Positions 30,791 to 37,493 of a stretch of DNA of 37,493 nt are shown here, piece after piece. Source of the DNA: Chitinophagaceae bacterium (GTDB lineage Bacteria; Bacteroidota; Bacteroidia; Chitinophagales; Chitinophagaceae); assembly GCA_009885535.1 (NCBI GenBank), contig VFKL01000049.1, forward strand, positions 1 to 37,493. The letters run 5' to 3'. The position numbers were made by a program, and so were the translations under genes. Every line of letters begins with the position of its first letter. The stretch's first letter is position 1. Under the pieces are notes generated by a model. That model searched no databases. It was not told the origin of the DNA and saw nothing but the letters and a program-made list of their open reading frames with translations.

Positions 30791-31352
30791 ACTTCACCTT
30801 CCCCCAATTTTCACCACTTTTAATACGATAAAGCGTCATTTCGCTAACGCCATATTTCTCTGCCAATTGTTTGTAGGTTAATTTTCTTTTAGGATTGGCA
30901 ATGGTTTCTTTTATTTTTAAAACCTGAACGGCACTTAATTTTAAACCTACCGTTCTACTTGCCTGTATTTTTTTATACGCTATTTTTGAAGGACTTTTTT
31001 GTTGATGTTCATTCAGTTCTTCCTGAGAAACCCATTGTAAGTTTTTTGCTGAATTGTCTTCTTTTTTATGGTTGATGTGAATTACAAATTTTGTTTTTGG
31101 TGATTTTTTTTTGCAAAATAATTTTGCGATTTCTCTGTGAAAATAAATAGTACCATTTCCATCTTCTACATGTAAGTTTAATGTTCTGTAGCCAGATGTT
31201 AAAGACCCATTCAATAAATTACCATCTTCCTCAAGTTTTAAAACATAACTGGCGGCTCTACCTAAATTTGAAACTGCGTATTTCTTTTTTAGATTTTTGT
31301 AACCTTCAAATTGCATTTGCTTCCAAATTTCTCCAGATTTTTGTTTAATCAT
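30789..31352 (-). CDS. HNH endonuclease with NUMOD4 and helix-turn-helix
   Basis: 187 residues. Residues 8-36 are a NUMOD4-like motif (EIWKQMQFEGYKNL, YAVSNLGR), a DNA-binding element of homing-type and phage nucleases. Residues about 70-112 are an HNH fold: FHREIAKLF, then VIHINHKKEDNSAKNLQWVS with H92, N94, H95, N100 and N104. Residues about 150-185 are a C-terminal helix-turn-helix (LTYKQLAEKYGVSEMTLYRI). This is the form of free-standing homing or mobile HNH nucleases. It is not next to phage genes or an intron, so it may be a lone selfish gene or a domesticated one. It lies 78 bp downstream of ligA on the same strand. Confidence 0.85.
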   Translation of the reverse strand: MIKQKSGEIWKQMQFEGYKNLKKKYAVSNLGRAASYVLKLEEDGNLLNGSLTSGYRTLNLHVEDGNGTIYFHREIAKLFCKKKSPKTKFVIHINHKKEDNSAKNLQWVSQEELNEHQQKSPSKIAYKKIQASRTVGLKLSAVQVLKIKETIANPKRKLTYKQLAEKYGVSEMTLYRIKSGENWGKVK

Positions 31353-31430
31353 TGTAGTTGGTTTTAAAGTTAGTGTTGGTGTATTTTATAAGAAATCGTC
31401 GAGTTATAAATATAACAAATAAATCTTTGT

Positions 31431-33518
31431 TTACTTCAACAGATTCAAAAAATCTTCTTCTGTTAATATTTTTATACTCGGAATTTTTTTTGCTTTTTCC
31501 AATTTACTACCTGCATCTTCGCCACAAATCAAATAATTTAATTTACTGCTTACGCCACTTAAAATTTTCCCACCAAGGCTTTCCAGCTGTGATTCAGCTT
31601 CACTTCTTTTCAGTTTTGATAAGGTTCCGGTAAATAAAAAGGTTTGGTCTGATAAGTTACCAGTCACTTGTTCTCTAACTTCTGCCTCAATTTTTATACC
31701 TAAATCTTGCAATTTTTTCAGCATTAAAATATTGTCCTCATTTTTAAAAAATTCAAAAATGCTACCTGCTACTTTTACCCCTACATCATCCAACTGCTGA
31801 AGTTGTTCGAGGCTCATTTGTTCAAGATCAAAAATGTTTTTTATTTTTTGGGCAAGTGCTTTTGCAGTTGTTTCGCCTACATACCTTATGCCTAAAGCGT
31901 AAATCAAACGATGCAAAGGTTGTTGTTTGCTTTGTTCAATGGCTTCTTGTAAATTGATTATGGATTTTTGTCCAAAGCCTTCAATATTTTTCAAGCTCAA
32001 TAAATCCAATTCATAAATATCTGGTATGTTTTTTAGCAGCCCTAATTCCACAAATTTGCGAACGTTAGCATCGCCAAAACTTTTAATATCCATAGCGTCT
32101 TTACTCACAAAATGAATGATGCGTTCCAACACTTGAGCGCTACAATTGATGTTGATGCATCTCCAAACGGCCTCTCCTACTGGCTTAAACAAATCATCAT
32201 TACAAGCAGGGCAATTTTTAGGAAAAACAATTTCTGTTTCGCTACCATCTCTTAAATCGGGCAATGATTTTACAATTTGTGGAATTACATCACCGCTGCG
32301 TTCAATCAAAATATTATCTCCAATTCGTAAATCTTTTTCTTTGATATAATCTTCATTATGAATTGAAATGCTACTAACGGTAACACCACCTACCTGAACG
32401 GGCTTTATTTTAGCCACTGGTGTAACAGCGCCAGTTCGACCAACTTGATATTCAACAGCCATTAATTTACTGGTTGCCTGACGCGCCTTAAATTTAAATG
32501 CAATCGCCCATCTTGGATGATGAGATGTCATACCTAAATTTTCTTGTAAATCGAGATTATTCACTTTAATCACCATGCCGTCAATTTCATAAGGCAAGGA
32601 ATCTCGCTTTTTTTCAAATTCATTAATCTCTTGTATAACGGCATTAATTCCACGAACTACTTTCATTTCTTTTTTTGGACTTCTAAAACCCAGATTCCAC
32701 AATAGTTCCAACATATTGGAATGCGTATGAACATCAACCGACTTATTTTCATCCGCTTTTGAAATATAACTCACATGGTATAAAAAACCTTCTAAATTTC
32801 TTTTGCTTACAATGGTTGAATCTTTTATTCTTAAAGAACCAGCAGCTGCATTACGTGGATTTGCCAATGGTGGAAGACCTTCCTCCATTAGATGTTCGTT
32901 GTATATTTTGAAATTGTTTTTATTGATTAAAATCTCGCCTCTGATTTCAATTTGTTGAATGTTGTGTTGGCTAAATTCAGCCGATAATGGAATTGATTTT
33001 ATCTGATGAATATTTTGGGTAATGTTGTCACCTATTTCGCCATCACCTCTTGTAACACCGCGCACCAAAAAATCATTTTCATACACCAATGAAATACTTG
33101 CGCCATCAAATTTTGGCTCAATGGAATATTCGATTTCACCTAGACCTGAAAGTTCTTTTGCTTTCCTATCCCAATCCAATAAATCCGCATCGTCATAAGA
33201 ATTTTCGAGCGACAACATCGGAACCAAATGATTCGTTTTGGGAAAGTCTTTAATCAAACCTACACCTACACGTTGAGTTGGCGAATCTTTGGTGATGCTT
33301 TGCGGATTTGACTTTTCAAATTTCACCAGTAAATCATACAAAGTGTCGTACTCATAATCACTAATCAACGGATCATTTTCTACATAATATCTATTCTCAT
33401 GAAATCGTAGGATATTTCGTAATGATTCAATGTTATTGGTATCAATATTTTCTCTCGTAAATTTTAAAAACGATTCGCTTTTGTCTTGTAACGCCTTAAT
33501 TTGTTCTTTGCTGTACAT
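31431..33518 (-). CDS. ligA: NAD-dependent DNA ligase
   Basis: 695 residues, standard length. It seals nicks during replication and repair using NAD+. Domains in order: Ia (about 1-70), adenylation (about 70-320) with catalytic K136 in EPKFDGAS, the EIRGEI and EIDGMVIKVN motifs, the OB fold (about 325-410), a zinc finger with C436, C439, C454 and C459, helix-hairpin-helix repeats (about 470-600) and a BRCT domain (about 620-695). The adenylation motif has F where many ligases have I or V, which is tolerated. The gene is complete and likely essential. A -7 box is at 33535-33542. Confidence 0.97.
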   Translation of the reverse strand: MYSKEQIKALQDKSESFLKFTRENIDTNNIESLRNILRFHENRYYVENDPLISDYEYDTLYDLLVKFEKSNPQSITKDSPTQRVGVGLIKDFPKTNHLVPMLSLENSYDDADLLDWDRKAKELSGLGEIEYSIEPKFDGASISLVYENDFLVRGVTRGDGEIGDNITQNIHQIKSIPLSAEFSQHNIQQIEIRGEILINKNNFKIYNEHLMEEGLPPLANPRNAAAGSLRIKDSTIVSKRNLEGFLYHVSYISKADENKSVDVHTHSNMLELLWNLGFRSPKKEMKVVRGINAVIQEINEFEKKRDSLPYEIDGMVIKVNNLDLQENLGMTSHHPRWAIAFKFKARQATSKLMAVEYQVGRTGAVTPVAKIKPVQVGGVTVSSISIHNEDYIKEKDLRIGDNILIERSGDVIPQIVKSLPDLRDGSETEIVFPKNCPACNDDLFKPVGEAVWRCININCSAQVLERIIHFVSKDAMDIKSFGDANVRKFVELGLLKNIPDIYELDLLSLKNIEGFGQKSIINLQEAIEQSKQQPLHRLIYALGIRYVGETTAKALAQKIKNIFDLEQMSLEQLQQLDDVGVKVAGSIFEFFKNEDNILMLKKLQDLGIKIEAEVREQVTGNLSDQTFLFTGTLSKLKRSEAESQLESLGGKILSGVSSKLNYLICGEDAGSKLEKAKKIPSIKILTEEDFLNLLK

Positions 33519-33534
33519 AAATTATAAATTCAAT

Positions 33535-33542
33535 CAAAGTTA
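33535..33542 (-). promoter_or_regulatory. Candidate -7 box of ligA
   Basis: TAACTTTG on the minus strand matches TAnnTTTG exactly, 17 bp before the start codon. No TTTG -33 box at the right spacing. Confidence 0.35.
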
Positions 33543-33567
33543 AAAAAAAGCAACCCTTAAAATATAG

Positions 33568-33575
33568 TATTTTTG
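33568..33575 (+). promoter_or_regulatory. Candidate -7 box of the amidohydrolase gene
   Basis: TATTTTTG matches TAnnTTTG exactly, 15 bp before the ATG at 33590. No clear -33 box. Confidence 0.35.
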
Positions 33576-33589
33576 AAAAAATTAAACAT

Positions 33590-35221
33590 ATGCTTTCTAT
33601 TCAAAAACTAATCCCCATTTGCTTTATTTTATTTCTATTTTCTTGTAGCAATAAAACGACTGTTTCGCTGATTGTACACAATGCCAAAATTTACACCGTA
33701 GATAGTGGTTTTAATGTTGTTGAAGCCATGGCAATTAAAGATGGTAAAATTGTAGCAACCGGAACCAATGAAAATATCTTAAACACATACGAATCAGATA
33801 GTACAATAGATGCGCATAACAAATTTATTTTTCCAGGGTTTATAGATGCGCATTGTCATTTTACTGGATATGCAACCGATCAATGGAAATGTGATTTAAC
33901 GGGCACGAATTCATTTGAAGAGATCGTAGATCAAATAATCAATTACAGCAAATCCGCCCCGATGGAATGGATTTATGGAAGGGGTTGGGACCAAAATGAT
34001 TGGACGATTAAATCGTTCCCCAATAAAAAAATGTTAGACAGTTTGTTTCCCAATAGACCTGTTTTTTTAAAGCGCGTAGATGGTCATGCGGCTTTAGCCA
34101 ATCAGAAAGCACTTGAATTGTCTGGTATAAATGATCGTACAATTATTAATGGTGGAAGCATAGAAATAAAAGAGGGAAAACTAACCGGCATTTTAATTGA
34201 TAATGCCATGGATTTGGTAGAAAAAAACATTCCATCAATTACAGATGATTTGGCGAAAAAATATTTCAATGAAATGCAGCACATGTGCTTTGAGCAAGGA
34301 TTAACAGGCGTTCACGATTGTGGTGTAAGTGAGCATACGATTGAATTGATAGAGCAGGCTCAGAAATCAGGTGATTTGAAAATGAAAATTTTTGCATTAT
34401 TATCCGACAGTGCAAATTATTATGACAAGTGGATCAAAAAAGGTCCTTACAAAACAAATGGTTTGCATGTAGGTGGATTTAAATTATATGCTGATGGTGC
34501 GCTTGGATCTCGCGGCGCTTGTTTGCTTAGTGAATATAATGACAAAAAAAACTGGAACGGCTTTTTATTAAGCGATGCTATACATTTTAAAAACATTGCT
34601 GAAAAGTTGGTAAATACTGATTTTCAAATGTGTACACATGCAATCGGCGATAGTGGCAACAGAACAATTTTAAAAATTTATAGTGATGTATTGAAAGAAA
34701 AAAACGATAAGCGTTGGCGAATTGAACATGCGCAAGTGGTTAACCCATCCGACTTTCATTATTTCAGAGCATTTAGCATAATTCCATCGGTACAACCAAC
34801 ACATGCCACAAGCGATATGTATTGGGCAAAAGATAGAATTGGTGTTGAAAGAATAAAAGGAGCGTATGCTTATCAAACACTTCTTAAAGAAAATGGATGG
34901 TTGCCTTTGGGAACAGATTTTCCGGTGGAATATATTAGTCCTTTTAAAACATTTTTAGCGGCTGTTTTTAGAATGGATGATAAAGGTTTTCCAAATGATG
35001 GATTTCAAATAGAACAAGGATTAACCAGAGAGCAAGCCATTAGAGGCATGACCATTTGGGCAGCAAAAGCAGCATTTGAGGAAACCGAAAAAGGAAGTTT
35101 GGAATCGGGTAAAGCTGCTGATTTTATTATACTGGATACCGATTTAATGGGCTGTAAAAGAGAAGCCGTTTTAAAAACAAAAGTAGTTTCTACATTTATT
35201 GATGGGGTTAAGGTTTATTGA
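33590..35221 (+). CDS. Amidohydrolase family lipoprotein (YtcJ/NfdA-like)
   Basis: 543 residues. A lipoprotein signal ends at C19 (FILFLFSCS), so it is probably anchored in a membrane facing the periplasm. The rest is an amidohydrolase 3 domain: the N-terminal beta-sandwich (LIVHNAKIYTVDSGFNVVEA), then the metal ligands H88 and H90 in GFIDAHCHFTG, an RVDGHAALAN segment, KLYADGALGSRGA, the later histidines in CTHAIGD and RIEHAQVV, and GTDFPVE with the last metal-binding aspartate. It ends with the usual LESGKAADFIILD. The closest families are YtcJ and N-substituted formamide deformylase; the true substrate is unknown. It diverges from ligA across 71 bp. Confidence 0.9.
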   Translation: MLSIQKLIPICFILFLFSCSNKTTVSLIVHNAKIYTVDSGFNVVEAMAIKDGKIVATGTNENILNTYESDSTIDAHNKFIFPGFIDAHCHFTGYATDQWKCDLTGTNSFEEIVDQIINYSKSAPMEWIYGRGWDQNDWTIKSFPNKKMLDSLFPNRPVFLKRVDGHAALANQKALELSGINDRTIINGGSIEIKEGKLTGILIDNAMDLVEKNIPSITDDLAKKYFNEMQHMCFEQGLTGVHDCGVSEHTIELIEQAQKSGDLKMKIFALLSDSANYYDKWIKKGPYKTNGLHVGGFKLYADGALGSRGACLLSEYNDKKNWNGFLLSDAIHFKNIAEKLVNTDFQMCTHAIGDSGNRTILKIYSDVLKEKNDKRWRIEHAQVVNPSDFHYFRAFSIIPSVQPTHATSDMYWAKDRIGVERIKGAYAYQTLLKENGWLPLGTDFPVEYISPFKTFLAAVFRMDDKGFPNDGFQIEQGLTREQAIRGMTIWAAKAAFEETEKGSLESGKAADFIILDTDLMGCKREAVLKTKVVSTFIDGVKVY

Positions 35222-35259
35222 GAAAAAAATGTATACTTCATAAAGTAATAACCAATCAT

Positions 35260-35267
35260 TACATTTG
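35260..35267 (+). promoter_or_regulatory. Candidate -7 box of the phnA gene
   Basis: TACATTTG matches TAnnTTTG exactly, about 80 bp before the ATG. No good -33 box was found. Confidence 0.35.
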
Positions 35268-35348
35268 CGGCCATTATCAACATCAGCCTTCATGTTAATA
35301 TGAAACAACACATTTTTGTAAACAATACTAATTTTAAAACTATAAAAA

Positions 35349-35930
35349 ATGAAACTAGAGGAAACTTTAAAATTACGTAGCGAAAACAAATGCGAATTGT
35401 GCAAAGCTGAAACCACCACCACATTATACGAAGTACCATTTGCAAAATATAAAGATGAGCAAGGATGTGCTATGATATGTGCTACATGTAGTGCTCAAAT
35501 TGAGAAGAAGGAAATGCTTAACTACCAACATTGGAATTGTTTAACCGAGGCTATGTGGAGCGAGGTGCCAGCAATTCAAGTAATTTCTTGGCGTATGCTA
35601 AATCGTCTTCGCGATGAAAGTTGGGCTGCAGAAAATTTAGACATGATGTTTTTAGATGACGATACATTAGCTTGGGCAAAAGCTACCGGCGACCATGAAA
35701 ACAGCAGTGTAGTGGATTTGCACAGAGATGCAAACGGACAACAACTTCAAGATGGTGACACTGTAGTTCTTACGAAATCTTTAGACGTAAAAGGTTCTAC
35801 GTTAAATGCTAAAATGGGAACAGTAGTAAAAAATATAAAAATCGTTTCAGACAACACAGAACAAATAGAAGGAAAAGTGGAAGGTCAATTGATTGTTATT
35901 CTTACAAAATATGTGCGGAAGCAGGGGTAG
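35349..35930 (+). CDS. PhnA (YjdM) family zinc protein
   Basis: 193 residues. The N-terminal zinc ribbon has C15 and C18 (KCELCKA) and C44 and C47 (MICATCSAQ). A middle linker carries WRMLNRLRDESWAAE. The C-terminal PhnA domain (about 120-193) contains VVDLHRDANGQQLQDGDTVV split around the D-x-NG turn, then KSLDVKG and VEGQLIVILTKYVRK. Despite the old name, the family is not shown to be needed for phosphonate use in general, and no phosphonate genes are nearby. Middle-length linkers like this one are seen in longer family members. Repeats begin right after the stop. Confidence 0.9.
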   Translation: MKLEETLKLRSENKCELCKAETTTTLYEVPFAKYKDEQGCAMICATCSAQIEKKEMLNYQHWNCLTEAMWSEVPAIQVISWRMLNRLRDESWAAENLDMMFLDDDTLAWAKATGDHENSSVVDLHRDANGQQLQDGDTVVLTKSLDVKGSTLNAKMGTVVKNIKIVSDNTEQIEGKVEGQLIVILTKYVRKQG

Positions 35931-35935
35931 GTGGA

Positions 35936-36026
35936 GAGGTTTGTGAGGTTGATGAAGTTTGTGAGGTCTCAGAGGTTCAAAAGGTTCAATATGTTCAATG
36001 AGTTCAAAAGGTTGGAAGCATTTTCC
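35936..36026 (+). repeat. GAGGTTTGT and GGTTCAA-type tandem repeats
   Basis: Begins about 5 bp after the phnA stop with GAGGTTTGTGAGGTT, then runs of GTTCAA-type nonamers. Positions 36003-36026 are the exact reverse complement of 24696-24719, and the whole stretch is an inverted relative of the 97-bp unit at 24594. A further short copy of the nonamers is at 36136-36160. Confidence 0.85.
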
Positions 36027-36071
36027 ATAAAGACACTGCTTCTTGTCAAAATAGTTTTTGTACGCTATTGG

Positions 36072-36091
36072 CGCCGGTTTCCTAACCGGTG
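36072..36091. repeat. Palindrome CCGGTT/AACCGG
   Basis: CCGGTT (36074-36079) pairs with AACCGG (36084-36089) around TCCT, and two outer pairs extend it. There is no T-tract. It has the form of a REP-like unit. Confidence 0.6.
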
Positions 36092-36200
36092 TCTACAAGA
36101 GGTTTCAGTTTGAGGCTGAGGTTCCATTTTACAATTTGTTCAATGGGTTCAAAAGGTTAGAATTAATTTTCGTTTGTACATCTTGAATTTTACGATGTTG

Positions 36201-36240
36201 CGCTCCCTTCACCTTTCGGGGAAAGGGCTGGGGATGGAGG
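36201..36240 (-). repeat. C/G-rich GGTGAAGGGAGCG repeat, inverted copy
   Basis: The reverse complement matches 24375-24424 and 24511-24555 over CCCCAGCCCTT, then AAAGGTGAAGGGAGCG. It is the third copy in the window. Confidence 0.85.
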
Positions 36241-36304
36241 TTTTCAAAAAGTCAGAGTGAAAAAGAGAGTGAGAATGTAGAATGAGTCCTGACTTTTTTT
36301 TCTT

Positions 36305-36331
36305 CATTCACGTTCTGTTTCTCGCTCTAAA
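36305..36331 (-). repeat. 27-bp dispersed repeat, copy B
   Basis: The reverse complement of 22177-22203 with one mismatch in 27. Confidence 0.85.
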
Positions 36332-36360
36332 ATAAATTTGGTGCCTTCGTATCAAAAAAC

Positions 36361-36393
36361 CTTTGCGCCTTTGCTCCCTTGCGTGCTTTGCGC
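36361..36393 (-). repeat. CTTTGCGC octamer/nonamer array
   Basis: Units in order: CTTTGCGC, CTTTGCTCC, CTTGCGTG, CTTTGCGC. On the minus strand they read as the GCGCAAAG-type repeats seen at 22139-22170. The array ends 13 bp before the DUF2256 stop. Confidence 0.85.
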
Positions 36394-36406
36394 GAAACAA
36401 AAAACC

Positions 36407-36556
36407 TCACTTCCCCTTCCTACTCATCCTACACTTATCACTACAATATTTTACCTCATCCCAAACCTTCTCCCATTTTTTACGCCAAGTAAATGGTCTG
36501 TTGCAAACCACACAAATTTTCTCGGGTAAATGTTGCTTTTTTATTGCCTTGCTCAA
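36407..36556 (-). CDS. DUF2256 small zinc-finger protein, TTG start
   Basis: 49 codons plus stop. The translation reads [20 protein letters not shown], then [20 protein letters not shown]: the DUF2256 signature with C-x2-C and C-x3-C cysteine pairs and the CxRPFxWRKKW core. There is no ATG. The best start is TTG at 36556-36554, which overlaps the flavin reductase stop (TGA, 36555-36553) as TTGA, the same geometry as ATGA coupled starts. It is therefore probably translated by ribosomes finishing the flavin reductase. DUF2256 genes are often found near photolyase/cryptochrome or flavin enzymes; that is recalled, not visible here. Function unknown. Confidence 0.82.
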   Translation of the reverse strand: MSKAIKKQHLPEKICVVCNRPFTWRKKWEKVWDEVKYCSDKCRMSRKGK

Positions 36557-37074
36557 ATTGAAATAATTTTTTTGTCGCTTAAAATGTTTAATGTCAATTC
36601 GTTTCCGTCATTTAAATTTTTATATGCCACTACATCGCACAAAAAACAAACATGATCGCCGCCATCAATTTCATTTATTATTTTCATTTCCATGACAGCT
36701 AATGCTTCTTTTAAAATACTAAACCCATTCCATTCTGATAACAAATTACGTTTGTTCAACCTTTCTATTTTATTGATTTTGTTACCCGATTGCTTGCCCA
36801 ATAAACGCACTAAAGCATATTGATTATCTGATAAAATCTGCAACACAAACTGTCCGTCTGAACGGACATTTTCCAAGGTTTTGGTGTTTTTATAGACTGC
36901 GCAAATAAATCGTTTGGGCTTCATGCTTACGGCAGATGCATAGGTAATGATGTTCATGTTATCGTATTCATTTCCTTTACTACTTATACTATACACCGGC
37001 AAATCGACTCTATTCCAGGGCTTTTTTTTAATTTGAGTTGACACGATTTTGTTTTTATGGATTTTTAAAAACAT
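36553..37074 (-). CDS. Flavin reductase family protein (FMN-binding split barrel)
   Basis: 173 residues. It fits the flavin-reductase-like split beta-barrel: [34 protein letters not shown] (the segment that contacts FMN), [12 protein letters not shown], then [14 protein letters not shown] and a late [13 protein letters not shown]. Such proteins bind FMN and either reduce it with NAD(P)H or use it themselves. Substrate and partner are unknown. Its stop codon overlaps the DUF2256 start by 2 bp. No promoter was identified in the repeat-bearing region upstream. Confidence 0.88.
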   Translation of the reverse strand: MFLKIHKNKIVSTQIKKKPWNRVDLPVYSISSKGNEYDNMNIITYASAVSMKPKRFICAVYKNTKTLENVRSDGQFVLQILSDNQYALVRLLGKQSGNKINKIERLNKRNLLSEWNGFSILKEALAVMEMKIINEIDGGDHVCFLCDVVAYKNLNDGNELTLNILSDKKIISI

Positions 37075-37493
37075 TAAACAATTGGAAAATCAATTTGTTT
37101 CAAAAAAATTCAAATGATATTGAAACATCAACATGATAATGTTTTCTTTCGCTCCTAACGGTGTCATAAATATTTCGCTCCTCTGGGGCTATCACTATGT
37201 CGCTCCTCTGGAGCTTATTAATTTGGTATTTGTTTCGTTTTATTGATATTTTGCTCCTACGGAGCTGGTTGATAATTTATTAGATTAAGTAATTTTCAAA
37301 TTTTACAGCATGTTTAAATAAAATGAGAATTATTTTTCTAACCATACACCAAACCCCGTAGGGGTGAAATAATTATAAAAAAATAATGACTATCCGCTAT
37401 TCGGTGCATTGGGCATACCATGAATATGAAATAGCAACGTTTAAGAAGTTATGAAATAGCCTTTTACCATGTTTTCTTCTATTGAATTTATAA
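37075..37493. other. 419-bp non-coding right end with palindromic repeats
   Basis: I see no protein gene in this stretch. It holds the GCTCC/GGAGC palindrome cluster at 37147-37370. The final ~100 bp (GGTGCATTGGGCATACC onward) looks non-coding too, and may be part of a feature that continues beyond the window. Confidence 0.6.
37147..37370. repeat. Cluster of five TTTCGCTCCT-type palindromes
   Basis: Units: TTCGCTCCTAACGGTG (37148-37163), TTCGCTCCTCTGGGGCT (37174-37190), CGCTCCTCTGGAGCT (37201-37215), TGCTCCTACGGAGCT (37252-37266) and, inverted, ACCCCGTAGGGGTGAAAT (37353-37370). Each is a short stem around TCTG, TACG or GTA, with a TTTC (or GAAA) flank. They look like REP-type units. Confidence 0.8.

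Noticed and set aside
35171-35422. Minus-strand open frame between the amidohydrolase and phnA
   Set aside because: It overlaps both real genes and the phnA -7 box and has no family features.
36338-36566. Two plus-strand open frames before the flavin reductase end
   Set aside because: They lie antisense to the DUF2256 gene and the CTTTGCGC array and have no recognisable protein features.

Overview
This window comes from an AT-rich member of the Bacteroidota, most likely the Chitinophagales/Sphingobacteriia side; the family-level call is inference. The evidence is: two secreted proteins with type IX secretion (T9SS) C-terminal sorting domains, TAnnTTTG-type -7 boxes with TTTG-type -33 boxes and few Shine-Dalgarno sites, a DUF2911 protein, a fused heterodimer-type lycopene cyclase, a uppS-bamA-skp-skp cluster, and a short lid-less adenylate kinase. 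Most of the window is ordinary chromosome. I see no prophage, CRISPR array, tRNA or rRNA.

Layout. 1-4244 (minus): the start of an NAD-dependent epimerase/reductase, then a 1302-residue delta-60-repeat T9SS protein. 4847-8462 (plus): a soluble PAS histidine kinase overlapping an unusual response regulator (receiver + cyclic-nucleotide-binding + Crp helix-turn-helix), then a DUF2911 protein. 8642-12650: a helical unknown, a lycopene cyclase, two glycosyltransferases, a 35-residue lipoprotein and an 82-residue unknown. 12651-20721: an aminotransferase divergent from adk, then uppS, bamA, two Skp/OmpH chaperones, a terminator and murI; this is the envelope block (lipid carrier, outer-membrane assembly, peptidoglycan precursor). 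20872-22119: rpmH, rnpA and yidD, pushed apart by short tandem repeats. 22363-27858: superoxide dismutase, tRNA adenosine deaminase, a membrane-anchored glutathione peroxidase, a second T9SS protein and kdsB. 27836-33518 (minus): a PaaE-like reductase with its TetR regulator, DUF2461, an HNH endonuclease and ligA. 33590-37074: a lipoprotein amidohydrolase, a PhnA-family zinc protein, and a flavin reductase translationally coupled to a 49-residue DUF2256 zinc protein.

The least explained content is intergenic. Several distinct dispersed repeat families recur inside these 37 kb: a 101-111 bp element with 12 bp terminal inverted repeats (three copies), a 24 bp-stem hairpin element, 7-, 8- and 9-bp tandem arrays, a 33 bp palindromic C/G-rich element, and GCTCC/GGAGC palindromes. 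Several start exactly at or within a few bases of stop codons. A plus-strand intrinsic terminator at 29792-29826 has no gene upstream on its strand and suggests an unannotated structured RNA. I did not find a convincing new multi-gene system; the repeat families and the candidate RNA are the best leads.
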